Below, one piece after another: positions 9,809 to 18,217 of a DNA stretch of 64,000 bases. The notes below the pieces were generated by a model. It made no database searches and had not been told where the DNA came from. It worked only from the letters and a program-made list of their open reading frames with translations. Position numbers and translations under genes: made by a program. Source of the stretch: Roseateles_B sp041905785 (GTDB lineage Bacteria; Pseudomonadota; Gammaproteobacteria; Burkholderiales; Burkholderiaceae_C); contig JAYRKJ010000005.1 in assembly GCA_041905785.1 (NCBI GenBank), positions 124,001 through 188,000 of the forward strand, in the 5' to 3' direction. Numbering within the stretch: position 1 is the first letter of the stretch; every line of letters begins with the position of its first letter.

Positions 9809-9823
9809 GCCTGCAGGCGGGGC

Positions 9824-10522
9824 TCAGGCCGCAGCGGCCTCGGCCTCCAGCAGGTAACCCAGGCCGCGCACGGTGCGGATGGCCACGCCCGCGCCCTCGA
9901 GCTTGCGCCGCAGCCGGTGGATGTAGACCTCGACGGCATTGGTGGCGCTGCCTTGCGGGTCATTGCCGCCGCCGTCGGCCGAGGCCCAGGTCTGGTTGAT
10001 CTGCTCCTTGGTGACGACGCGGTCCCGATTGGCCATCAGCAGGTCCAGCAGCAGCCATTCACGCGGGCTCAGGTCGATGGCGTCGCCATGGATCAGCGCG
10101 CGGCGCGCTTCCTGGTCCAGGCTGAGGCCGGCCAGCTCGGCGCGTGCCGGCTGGGCTCCGGTGCGGCTGCGGCGCAGCAGGGCACGCAGCCGCGCTTCCA
10201 GCTCAGGGAAATCGAAGGGTTTGGTGAGGTAGTCATCCGCCCCGGCGTTCAGGCCGGCCACGCGGTCTTCCAGGCTGTCCAGGGCGGTGAGGATCAGCAC
10301 CGGCAGGGCGGGCTTGGCCACACGCACATGCTTGAGCACGGTGAGCCCGTCCACCATGGGCAGGCCCAGGTCCAGGACGGCAACGTCAAAGGGCTGCTTG
10401 ACCAGCAGGTACTCCGCCACCGCGCCATTGGGGGCGTGCTCGACCTCGATGCCGCTGCGGCGCATCTGGGCGCACAGGGCGTCGGCGAGCAGGGGGTCGT
10501 CTTCGGCGAGCAGCAGGTTCAT
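9824..10522 (-). CDS. OmpR-family response regulator
   Basis: A 232-residue two-component regulator: a receiver domain with acidic pocket EDD at residues 7-9, phospho-acceptor Asp51 in VLDLGLP and Lys in TKPF, then an OmpR-type winged helix ending in NAVEVYIHRLRRKLEGAGVAIRTVRGLGYLL. The start was set at MNLLLAEDDP; the frame upstream is not receiver-like. Its partner kinase follows on the same strand. It probably activates the sugar porin and ABC genes downstream, which have suitable direct repeats, but this is inference. Confidence 0.92.
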   Translation of the reverse strand: MNLLLAEDDPLLADALCAQMRRSGIEVEHAPNGAVAEYLLVKQPFDVAVLDLGLPMVDGLTVLKHVRVAKPALPVLILTALDSLEDRVAGLNAGADDYLTKPFDFPELEARLRALLRRSRTGAQPARAELAGLSLDQEARRALIHGDAIDLSPREWLLLDLLMANRDRVVTKEQINQTWASADGGGNDPQGSATNAVEVYIHRLRRKLEGAGVAIRTVRGLGYLLEAEAAAA

Positions 10523-10796
10523 GAACGGAAGCTTAACAGCCAGTTGAGACTGGCGGCGACAGGAGTTTCCTGCAGTTTCGGCATTGTGCCGGACCCTGCT
10601 GGGACCGCTCGCTCCGGGGGCCTTCCTGGCGCAAGCCTGGGCCAACTACGCGAAATGGGTTTGGCACGCAAGCTCGCAGGGCGCGTAGCTGCCGTATCCA
10701 GGAAGCCAGACGAGGATCCTGAGGCCTAAGTCCGTCGAGCAGAACTTGGCGGACGGCAACGGAAATCAGCTCGCTCAACCACTGGAGGAACTCACC

Positions 10797-11648
10797 ATGA
10801 GATCAGCAGCCATCGCCCTGCTTGGCACGGCATTGCTTCTTTCGGCAAACATATCGTCTGCCGCGCCGCTGGCGTCTACCGCCGTACCGATTCCCATCGA
10901 GGAGGAATTCGTTGTTGCACAGCAGTTGCACGTCGATTCCAGCCTGGATGCCATCGTGACCCAGCTTCTCGGGGCTGGCCTGTTCGACTCCGGCGCCAAG
11001 CTGCGCTATCGAGGGTCCTACGAAATACTGGAAAACTCGCCCGGCAGCTTCACCGGCAGCTACAAGGGCATGCTGTCCGGAACCTATCTCGGCGAGGACT
11101 GGTCGATGGAGTACTCGGCGGCCATGATCACGGAGGCGCTGGCGGACAAGGTATGGAACCTGGACAGCAAAGGAACCTGGAAGAAGGGCCCCTATGCCGG
11201 GAAGGACTTCAAGGACAAGGGCAAGATCACCGAAAAACCCGACAACAAGGCTGACCTGGAGATCGAGATCGAGACCGACGGCGTCACGCCGAAGGCCAAG
11301 GCCTCCGCAGTCGATCTCAAGAAGGAGAAGGGTGGGGGCAAACTGAAGGTCTCCGGCGACATCGAGATCACCGACGACAAAGGGAAGAAGAACAAGGAGA
11401 AGGTGTCCATCGACCTTGACCAGGCCAGCAAGACCTTCACGTCCAAGCTGAGCAGCAGCTTTCTCGGCTTTGGTGTCGTGATTCTCGAGAATTCCGGCAC
11501 CTTCACCGCGTTGAACGTCGGCAACAGGACCGTGGGAGACACGAGCTTCGACATCGTGGTCGCGAAGGTGCCGGAGCCGGCCACGCCGCTTCTTCTTGCC
11601 GCGGGATTTGGCGGCGCGCTGGTTTCCCGCCGCAGAAAGACGGCCTAA
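10797..11648 (+). CDS. PEP-CTERM sorting-domain protein of unknown function
   Basis: A 283-residue secreted protein with an N-terminal signal peptide (MRSAAIALLGTALLLSANISSA). The C-terminal sorting signal is VPEPATP, then a hydrophobic stretch LLLAAGFGGALV and basic tail SRRRKTA. This tripartite end is recognised by an exosortase, which cleaves and transfers the protein to the cell surface or exopolysaccharide. The middle (residues ~110-200) is Lys/Asp/Glu-rich with almost no recognisable fold. A strong ribosome binding site (GGAGGA) precedes the ATG. No exosortase gene is in the window. Function unknown. Confidence 0.85.
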   Translation: MRSAAIALLGTALLLSANISSAAPLASTAVPIPIEEEFVVAQQLHVDSSLDAIVTQLLGAGLFDSGAKLRYRGSYEILENSPGSFTGSYKGMLSGTYLGEDWSMEYSAAMITEALADKVWNLDSKGTWKKGPYAGKDFKDKGKITEKPDNKADLEIEIETDGVTPKAKASAVDLKKEKGGGKLKVSGDIEITDDKGKKNKEKVSIDLDQASKTFTSKLSSSFLGFGVVILENSGTFTALNVGNRTVGDTSFDIVVAKVPEPATPLLLAAGFGGALVSRRRKTA

Positions 11649-11696
11649 GGTCGACCAAGGCCAACTAAGGCCGCCACCCCACACGGCCCGCCGCGC

Positions 11697-13088
11697 TCAG
11701 CACTCGACGATGTTCACCGCCAGGCCGCCGCGGGCCGTTTCCTTGTACTTGGTCATCATGTCGGCGCCGGTGTCGCGCATGGTCTTGATGACCTTGTCCA
11801 GGCTCACGAAGTGCGTGCCGTCGCCATGCAGGGCCATGCGGGCGGCATTGATGGCCTTGACCGAGGCGATGGCATTGCGCTCGATGCAGGGGATCTGCAC
11901 CAGGCCGCCCACCGGGTCGCAGGTGAGGCCCAGGTGGTGTTCCATGCCGATCTCGGCGGCGTTTTCAACTTGCTCGGGGCTGCCGCCCATCACCTGGCAA
12001 AGAGCGCCGGCCGCCATGGAGCAGGCCACGCCCACCTCGCCCTGGCAGCCGACTTCGGCGCCGGAGATCGAGGCGTTTTCCTTGTAGAGGATGCCGATGG
12101 CGGCGGCGGTGAGCAGGAAGTCCACCACACCGTCTTCATTGGCCCCATGCACGAAGCGGCTGTAGTAGTGCAGTACCGCGGGCACGATGCCCGCGGCGCC
12201 GTTGGTGGGCGCCGTCACCACCCGACCGCCGGCGGCGTTCTCCTCGTTCACCGCCAGCGCATAGAGATTGACCCAGTCCATCACCTGCAGCGGATCGCGC
12301 AGCGCGGCCTCGGGGTTGCTGGTGAGGTCGCGGTAGAGCTGCGCGGCGCGGCGCTTGACCTTGAAGCCGCCAGGCAGGATGCCCTCGGTACGCAGTCCGC
12401 GGCTGACGCAGTCCTGCATCACTTGCCAGATGCGAAGCAGCCCGGCACGCGTCTCCTCGTCGCTGCGCCAATGGCGCTCGTTGCGGCGCATGATCTCGGC
12501 GATGCTGATGCCGTGCGTCTTGGTCAGCTGCAGCAGCTCGTCACCGGTCTTGAAAGGGTAGGGCAGCACCGTGGCATCGGGCGCGATGACCTTCTGCTTG
12601 CTGCCGTCGGCCGCCACCTCCTCGCTGACCACGAAGCCACCGCCGACCGAGTAGTAGGTCTTTTCGGACAGCAGCGCGCCTTCCGCATCGAAGGCGCTGA
12701 AACGCATGCCGTTGGCGTGGAAGGGCAGGCTCTGGCGGCGGAAGAAAACCAGATCCTTGGGCTCGTTGAAGTCCACCCAGTGCTCGCCCAGCAACTGCAG
12801 GCGGCTGCCCTGGCGGATCTCGTCCAGGTACTGCGGCACGCGCTCGACGTCGACGGTGTCGGGCTCATGGCCCGCCAGGCCCAGCAGCACGGCGGTGTCG
12901 CTCCCGTGGCCCTTGCCGGTGGCGCCCAGCGATCCGTAGAGCTGCGAGAGCACGCGGGCGGTGCGCGGCAGCAGGCCCTCGCTGCGCAGGCGCGAGGCGA
13001 AAAGCCGTGCGGCGCGCATCGGGCCCACCGTGTGGGAGCTGGAGGGGCCGATGCCAATCTTGAACAAGTCGAAAACGGAAACGGCCAT
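11697..13088 (-). CDS. sdaA: L-serine ammonia-lyase (serine dehydratase), single-chain iron-sulfur type
   Basis: Converts L-serine to pyruvate and ammonia with a [4Fe-4S] cluster; 463 residues, cytoplasmic. The N-terminal FKIGIGPSSSHTVGPM, the region EVGCQGEVGVACSMAAGA and LTCDPVGGLVQIPCIERN with the cluster cysteines are all present. It is the last gene of the glycine-cleavage operon, so glycine-derived serine (made elsewhere by serine hydroxymethyltransferase) can be drained to pyruvate. It starts nine bases after the ASCH-domain gene. Confidence 0.95.
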   Translation of the reverse strand: MAVSVFDLFKIGIGPSSSHTVGPMRAARLFASRLRSEGLLPRTARVLSQLYGSLGATGKGHGSDTAVLLGLAGHEPDTVDVERVPQYLDEIRQGSRLQLLGEHWVDFNEPKDLVFFRRQSLPFHANGMRFSAFDAEGALLSEKTYYSVGGGFVVSEEVAADGSKQKVIAPDATVLPYPFKTGDELLQLTKTHGISIAEIMRRNERHWRSDEETRAGLLRIWQVMQDCVSRGLRTEGILPGGFKVKRRAAQLYRDLTSNPEAALRDPLQVMDWVNLYALAVNEENAAGGRVVTAPTNGAAGIVPAVLHYYSRFVHGANEDGVVDFLLTAAAIGILYKENASISGAEVGCQGEVGVACSMAAGALCQVMGGSPEQVENAAEIGMEHHLGLTCDPVGGLVQIPCIERNAIASVKAINAARMALHGDGTHFVSLDKVIKTMRDTGADMMTKYKETARGGLAVNIVEC

Positions 13089-13097
13089 GGTGCTCTC

Positions 13098-13475
13098 TCA
13101 GGTGACGGCAGTCTCGGCGAGGCTGCTCAGGCAGACGGTGTAGAGGCCGCCGCGTGCAGGCAGCGGGCTCAGTTTGGGAAAAATGGGGCGGACATTGCCG
13201 AGCTTCCAGGCATACATGCCCGGCGAACCCGGCCAGGGCTCCACCGACAGTACATCGACCAGGGCGACCCCGGCTGCTTCAGGGTCAAGCTGGTCGTCGG
13301 CGGCCACCTGGCGGCGGCTCTCGACGATCAGCAGATCGCGCAGCGGCACCTGGGGCGGGCGCCAGGTGCGCAGCTCCAGGCGGTGCCTGCCTTGCGCGAT
13401 CAGCTTGCCCGCCGGGCTCAGCACGGCAAGAGCGGTGAAGCTTTGGTCCAACTGAGAATCACTCGGGCTGTCCAT
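13098..13475 (-). CDS. Small ASCH-domain-like protein in the gcv-sdaA operon
   Basis: A 125-residue cytoplasmic protein. The stretch LELRTWRPPQ near residue 35 and the later MYAWKLGNVRPIFP followed by GGLYTV resemble the ASCH fold, a PUA-like beta-barrel thought to bind RNA or modified nucleotides (some members hydrolyse N4-acetylcytidine). The start MDSPSDSQ lies 26 bp after gcvP stops and its end is nine bases before sdaA, so it is co-transcribed with both. The assignment rests on motif resemblance only and no function in glycine or serine metabolism is known. Confidence 0.7.
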   Translation of the reverse strand: MDSPSDSQLDQSFTALAVLSPAGKLIAQGRHRLELRTWRPPQVPLRDLLIVESRRQVAADDQLDPEAAGVALVDVLSVEPWPGSPGMYAWKLGNVRPIFPKLSPLPARGGLYTVCLSSLAETAVT

Positions 13476-13501
13476 GCTGGCTCCTGCCGTGGGCTGCGGC
13501 T

Positions 13502-16402
13502 TTATGCCTGTTCGAACTCGCTCATCGGGATGCAGGAGCAGAACAGGTTGCGGTCCCCGTAGACGTTGTCCACGCGGCCCACCGGCGACCAGTACTTCTG
13601 GCGGCGCAGCGTGGCCAGCGGATAGGCAGCCTCCTCGCGGGTGTAGCCGTGGCTCCACTCGTTCTTGAGCAGCACCTCCGCGGTGTGCGGGGCGTTGACC
13701 AGCGGATTGTCCTCGCGGGCCCACTGGCCGGTCTCGACCTTGGCGATCTCGGCGCGGATCGCCAGCATGGCATCGCAGAAGCGGTCCAGCTCGGCCTTGG
13801 ACTCCGACTCGGTCGGCTCCACCATCAGGGTGCCGGCCACCGGGAAAGAGAGGGTGGGGGCGTGGAAGCCATAGTCGATCAGGCGCTTGGCCACGTCTTC
13901 GGCAGACACGCCGGAGCTGTCCTTCAGGGGGCGCAGGTCCAGGATGCACTCATGGGCCACGCCGCCTCCCTTCACGCCGGCGATGTTGCCGCTGAAGTGG
14001 ATGTCGTAGGCATCCGACAGACGGGCGGCCACATAGTTGGCGGAGAGGATGGCGATCTCGGTCGCAGCCTGCAGGCCGTCTGCGGCCATCATGCGGACGT
14101 ACATCCAGCTGATGGGCAGCACGGCGGCATTGCCCAGCGGGGCGGCCGAGACGGCGCCCACATTGGTGGCCACGCCCACGCCGGCGCTGCGGTGCGCGGG
14201 CAGGAAGGGCACAAGGTCGGCGACCACGCAGACCGGGCCGACGCCAGGGCCACCACCGCCGTGGGGGATGCAGAAGGTCTTGTGCAGGTTCAGGTGCGAC
14301 ACGTCACCGCCGAACTCGCCGGGCGCGGCCACGCCGACCAGGGCGTTCATATTGGCGCCGTCGACGTAGACGCGGCCGCCGTGGCTCTTGACCATCGCGC
14401 AGATCTCCTTGACCTGGGTGTCGAAGACACCGTAGGTCGAGGGGTAGGTGATCATGATGGCGGCCAGATTGGCGCTGTGCTGCTCGCACTTGGCCTTGAG
14501 GTCGGCCAGATCGATATTGCCTTCCTTGTCGCACTTGGTGACCACCACCTGCATGCCCACCATCTGGGCCGAAGCGGGGTTGGTACCGTGGGCGGACTCG
14601 GGGATCAGGCAGATTTTGCGATGGCCTTCGCCGCGCGACTCGTGCCAGGCCTTGATGGCCAGCAGGCCGGCGTACTCGCCCTGCGAGCCGGCGTTGGGCT
14701 GCAGGCTGATGCCGGCATAGCCCGTGGCCTGGCACAACCAGGCGGTCAGCTGCTCGTTCAGCAGTTCGTAGCCGGCCAGCTGTTCACGCGGGGCGAAGGG
14801 GTGGATGTGGGCGAACTCGGGCCAGGTGATGGGAATCATCTCGCTGGTCGCGTTCAGCTTCATGGTGCAGGAACCCAGCGGGATCATGCTGCGGTCCAGG
14901 GCCAGATCCTTGTCGGCCAGGGCGCGCAGGTAGCGCAGCATCTCGGTTTCGCTGTGGTGGGTGTTGAACACCGGATGGCTCAGGTAGCTGCTCGTGCGCA
15001 CCAGCTCGGCCGGGATCATGGCAGCCACGCCCTTCTCGAAGGCGGCAAAGCCGGGCAGGGCCTTGCCCTCGGCGAAGACGGCCAGCACCGCGCTCAGGTC
15101 TTCACGCGTGGTGGTCTCGTCCAGCGAGAGGCTCAGGGACTGGGCCGAGGCGCGGCGGAAGTTCATGCTGGCCTTGACGCCCGCGGCCAGCAGGGCCTCG
15201 GTCTTGGCGCCGGTCTGCACGTGCAGGGTATCGAACGCGGCGGCGTTGGCGATGCCAAAGCCCAGGCCCTTGAGGCCTTCGGCCAGGATGGCGGTGTAGG
15301 CCGCCACGCGCTGGGCGATGCGCTTGAGGCCTTGCGGGCCGTGGTAGACAGCGTACATGCTGGCCACGACGGCCGGCAGCACCTGGGCGGTACAAATGTT
15401 GGAGGTGGCCTTCTCGCGGCGGATGTGCTGCTCCCGGGTCTGCAAGGCCAGGCGGTAGGCCTTGTTGCCGTGCGCGTCCACCGAGACACCGACCAGGCGG
15501 CCGGGCAGGTTGCGCTTGAACTCGTCCTTGCAGGCCATGTAGGCGGCATGCGGGCCGCCGTTGCCCATGGGCATGCCGAAGCGCTGCGTGGTACCCACGG
15601 CAATGTCGGCGCCTTGCTCGCCCGGTGCCTTCAGCAGGGTCAGGGCCAGCAGGTCGGCTGCGGCGATCAGCAGGCCGTTCTGGGCATGCACGGCATCGGC
15701 AATGGCCTGCAGGCCGCGCACGTCGCCGTTGACGCCGGGGTACTGCACCAGGGCGGCGAAGCACGCGCTCTTGCCGGCCTCGGCAGCCGGGCCCACGACC
15801 ACGGTGATGCCGATGGGCTCGGCGCGGGTGCGCACCACCTCGAGGGTCTGCGGCAGCACGTCGTCGGCCACGAAGAAGGTCTGGCTCTTGCTCTTGCCCA
15901 CGCGGGCGGCCAGGGTCATGGCCTCGGCGGCGGCGGTGGCTTCGTCCAGCATGGACGCGTTGGCGATGGCCATGCCGGTGAGGTCAGTCACCATGGTCTG
16001 GAAGTTGACGAGGGCTTCCATGCGGCCTTGGGAGATCTCGGCCTGGTAGGGCGTGTAGGCGGTGTACCAGGCGGGGTTCTCGAGGATGTTGCGCAGGATG
16101 ACGCCGGGGGTCAGGGTGCCGTAGTAGCCCTGGCCGATGTAGCTCTTGAGCACTTGGTTCTTGCTGGCGACGGCCTTCAGCTCGGCCAGTGCGGCAGCCT
16201 CGGTGGCGGCGGGCGGCAGCTGCATGCCGGCCGAGCGCTTGATGCTGGCGGGCACGATGGCTTCGATCAGGGCACGGCGCGAGGCCTGGCCGATCACGGA
16301 CAGCATCGCGGCTTCATCGGCGGCGTCGGGGCCGATGTGGCGGGCGTGGAATTCGGTGGCGTTCTCGAGATCGCGCAGGGGCTTCAGAGCAGACATCAAC
16401 AT
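13502..16402 (-). CDS. gcvP: Glycine dehydrogenase (decarboxylating), P-protein
   Basis: The PLP-dependent P-protein of the glycine cleavage system, 966 residues, full length for the fused single-chain form. It decarboxylates glycine and passes the aminomethyl group to lipoyl-GcvH. The PLP lysine lies in LHKTFCIPHGGGGPGVGP, and the N-terminal HARHIGP signature is present. The start is either MLMSALKPL or the Met two codons later. A 169-bp gap with a hairpin separates it from gcvH. Confidence 0.96.
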   Translation of the reverse strand: MLMSALKPLRDLENATEFHARHIGPDAADEAAMLSVIGQASRRALIEAIVPASIKRSAGMQLPPAATEAAALAELKAVASKNQVLKSYIGQGYYGTLTPGVILRNILENPAWYTAYTPYQAEISQGRMEALVNFQTMVTDLTGMAIANASMLDEATAAAEAMTLAARVGKSKSQTFFVADDVLPQTLEVVRTRAEPIGITVVVGPAAEAGKSACFAALVQYPGVNGDVRGLQAIADAVHAQNGLLIAAADLLALTLLKAPGEQGADIAVGTTQRFGMPMGNGGPHAAYMACKDEFKRNLPGRLVGVSVDAHGNKAYRLALQTREQHIRREKATSNICTAQVLPAVVASMYAVYHGPQGLKRIAQRVAAYTAILAEGLKGLGFGIANAAAFDTLHVQTGAKTEALLAAGVKASMNFRRASAQSLSLSLDETTTREDLSAVLAVFAEGKALPGFAAFEKGVAAMIPAELVRTSSYLSHPVFNTHHSETEMLRYLRALADKDLALDRSMIPLGSCTMKLNATSEMIPITWPEFAHIHPFAPREQLAGYELLNEQLTAWLCQATGYAGISLQPNAGSQGEYAGLLAIKAWHESRGEGHRKICLIPESAHGTNPASAQMVGMQVVVTKCDKEGNIDLADLKAKCEQHSANLAAIMITYPSTYGVFDTQVKEICAMVKSHGGRVYVDGANMNALVGVAAPGEFGGDVSHLNLHKTFCIPHGGGGPGVGPVCVVADLVPFLPAHRSAGVGVATNVGAVSAAPLGNAAVLPISWMYVRMMAADGLQAATEIAILSANYVAARLSDAYDIHFSGNIAGVKGGGVAHECILDLRPLKDSSGVSAEDVAKRLIDYGFHAPTLSFPVAGTLMVEPTESESKAELDRFCDAMLAIRAEIAKVETGQWAREDNPLVNAPHTAEVLLKNEWSHGYTREEAAYPLATLRRQKYWSPVGRVDNVYGDRNLFCSCIPMSEFEQA

Positions 16403-16523
16403 GGCAAATCCTTCATCGGGGCCGACCGGAGGCTCATGGCCTCGGGCGGCAGTCCGCGCCGGGTGGCGATACGTTCAGGCGGCTCAGGAACGAACAGCGT
16501 GGGGCGCCTCCGGCAGATACAGA

Positions 16524-16555
16524 AACGGGCACGGACAGGACTGTCGGTGCCCGTT
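16524..16555 (-). other. Stem-loop between gcvH and gcvP
   Basis: A 15-bp inverted repeat with one mismatch and a 2-base centre (arms beginning AACGGGCAC and ending GTGCCCGTT) lies in the 169-bp gap. On the transcribed strand it is followed by only three T residues (TTTCTGT), so it is a weak terminator at best. It may give partial termination, or protect the short gcvT-gcvH message so that more H-protein than P-protein is made. Confidence 0.5.
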
Positions 16556-16571
16556 GTTCACCTCACGGCGA

Positions 16572-16946
16572 TCAGCTGTTCTTGACCAGCTCGTCGTAGG
16601 CGGTGGCGTCCAGCAGGGCGTCCAGCTCGGCGGGCTTGCTCAGCTTGACCTTGAAGAACCAGCCGGCGGCCAGCGGGTCGCTGTTGGCCAGGGACGGGTC
16701 GGCGCGCAGGGCTTCGTTCACCTCGGTGATCTCGCCGCTGACGGGCATGTAGACGTCGGCGGCGGCCTTGACGGACTCAACCACGCCGGCGACTTCCTTC
16801 TCGGCGAAGCTCTTGCCGACTTCGGGCAGGTCCACGAACACCACGTCGCCCAGCGCGTCTTGCGCATGGACGGTGATGCCCACGGTGGCGGTGCCGTCAG
16901 CGTTGATCTGGATCCACTCGTGGTCGGCGGTGTACTTGATGCTCAT
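16572..16946 (-). CDS. gcvH: Glycine cleavage system H-protein
   Basis: A 124-residue lipoyl carrier that shuttles the aminomethyl group between the P, T and L proteins. The lipoylation site is Lys60 in GVVESVKAAADVYMP. The typical N-terminal YTADHEW and the C-terminal GWFFKVKL are present, with length as usual for the family. It lies between gcvT and gcvP on the same strand, downstream of the glycine riboswitch. Confidence 0.97.
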   Translation of the reverse strand: MSIKYTADHEWIQINADGTATVGITVHAQDALGDVVFVDLPEVGKSFAEKEVAGVVESVKAAADVYMPVSGEITEVNEALRADPSLANSDPLAAGWFFKVKLSKPAELDALLDATAYDELVKNS

Positions 16947-17034
16947 GGTGTGCTCCGAATGTCGGGAGAAAAGACCAGGGAAAGAACTGGAATCGAAAAG
17001 GGGAAGGCGAGGGGGCAGTATCGGCCCCAGGGTC

Positions 17035-18150
17035 TCAGCCGCGGAAGTAGCGATGCGGCGCGAAAGGCGTGGCGGCCACGGTCATGGGCACGCGCTTGTC
17101 GCGGACCAGCGCGAAGACTTGGGTGCCTTGCGCTGCGTACGCAGTCTGCACATAGGCCAGGGCCACCGGCTGGTTGACCGTGGGGCCCAGGGAGCCGCTG
17201 GTCACGACGCCGATCTCGCCGCCGTCGGCATTGACCAGCTTGGCGCCTTCACGCACGGGCATGCGCTCGGAGGAGATGAGGCCCACGCGCTTGCGCTGCA
17301 CGCCGTTGGCGAGCTGCTCGCTGATGATGTCGGCACCGGGATAGCCACCGGCACGGGCGCCACCGGCGCGACGCACCTTCTGGATGGCCCAGGTCAGGGC
17401 ACCTTCCACGGGGGTGGTGGTGGTGTCGATGTCGTGGCCGTACAGACACAGGCCGGCTTCCAGGCGCAGGGTGTCGCGGGCGCCGAGGCCGATGGGCTGC
17501 ACTTCCGGCTGGGCCAGCAGCTTGCGGGCCAGCTCGACGGCCTGATCGTTGTGCACCGAGATCTCGAAGCCGTCCTCGCCGGTGTAGCCCGAGCGGGTCA
17601 GGAAGGTCTCGATGCCGTCCAGCTTGAAGAAGCCGCCGGTCATGAAGGTCAGCTGGGCCACTTCCGGGTTCAGGCGGGCCAAGGCGGTCACAGCCTGCGG
17701 GCCTTGCAGCGCCAGCAGGGCGCGCTCCGGCGTGGGGATGACTTCGCAGCGGCTGCCGATCTTGGCCTGCAGATGGGCGGTGTCCTGCTCCTTGCAGGCG
17801 GCATTGACGACCACGAAGATGTCGTCGGGGCGGCGGCAGACCATCAGGTCGTCCAGGATGCCGCCCTGCTCGTTCGTGAAAAGGGCGTAGCGCTGCTTGA
17901 AGACGGGCAGGTCGACGATGTCCACCGGCACGATGGATTCCAGCGCAGCGCCGGCATCGGCACCCACCAGGCGCAGCTGGCCCATGTGCGAGACGTCGAA
18001 GAGGCCGGCGGCCGTGCGGGTGTGCTTGTGCTCGGCCAGGATGCCCGCCTTGTACTGCACCGGCATGTCATAGCCGCCGAAAGGCACCATCTTGGCGCCG
18101 AGTTCGATGTGCAGAGCGTGCAGGGGAGTCTTCTTGAGATCGGCGGACAT
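17035..18150 (-). CDS. gcvT: Aminomethyltransferase, glycine cleavage T-protein
   Basis: A folate-dependent aminomethyltransferase, 371 residues, that releases ammonia and forms methylene-tetrahydrofolate from aminomethyl-lipoyl-GcvH. Typical elements are KMVPFGGYDMPVQY near the N-terminus, FDVSHMGQLRL, GYTGEDGFEI and LGARDTLRLEAGLCLYG. It is the first gene behind a tandem glycine riboswitch, with an AGGA ribosome binding site a few bases before the ATG. Confidence 0.96.
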   Translation of the reverse strand: MSADLKKTPLHALHIELGAKMVPFGGYDMPVQYKAGILAEHKHTRTAAGLFDVSHMGQLRLVGADAGAALESIVPVDIVDLPVFKQRYALFTNEQGGILDDLMVCRRPDDIFVVVNAACKEQDTAHLQAKIGSRCEVIPTPERALLALQGPQAVTALARLNPEVAQLTFMTGGFFKLDGIETFLTRSGYTGEDGFEISVHNDQAVELARKLLAQPEVQPIGLGARDTLRLEAGLCLYGHDIDTTTTPVEGALTWAIQKVRRAGGARAGGYPGADIISEQLANGVQRKRVGLISSERMPVREGAKLVNADGGEIGVVTSGSLGPTVNQPVALAYVQTAYAAQGTQVFALVRDKRVPMTVAATPFAPHRYFRG

Positions 18151-18181
18151 GGGCGTTCTTTCCTACGAGGGCATTCTGGAA

Positions 18182-18211
18182 CCCCGCCCGGCAAAAAAAC
18201 CGGGTCTGGGG
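18182..18211 (-). promoter_or_regulatory. Hairpin with a U7 loop between the riboswitch and gcvT
   Basis: Just 3' of the second glycine aptamer, the RNA strand reads CCCC-AGA-CCCGG, then seven U, then G-CCGGG-C-GGGG. It can fold into a two-part stem whose loop is the U-run. The run of U following a GC-rich half-stem could also act as a termination point in an alternative fold. This is the best visible candidate for the riboswitch expression platform. Confidence 0.45.
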
Positions 18212-18217
18212 AGCTGC

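Noticed and set aside
10662..10678. A sigma-54-like sequence (TGGCACG...CGC) upstream of the PEP-CTERM gene
   Set aside because: The spacing between GG and GC is one base too long and the -12 element is poor, so a sigma-54 promoter is not supported here, unlike at 37314.
13649..16585. A 978-codon open frame on the plus strand opposite gcvP
   Set aside because: Low-complexity product lacking conserved motifs; gcvP on the other strand is certain.
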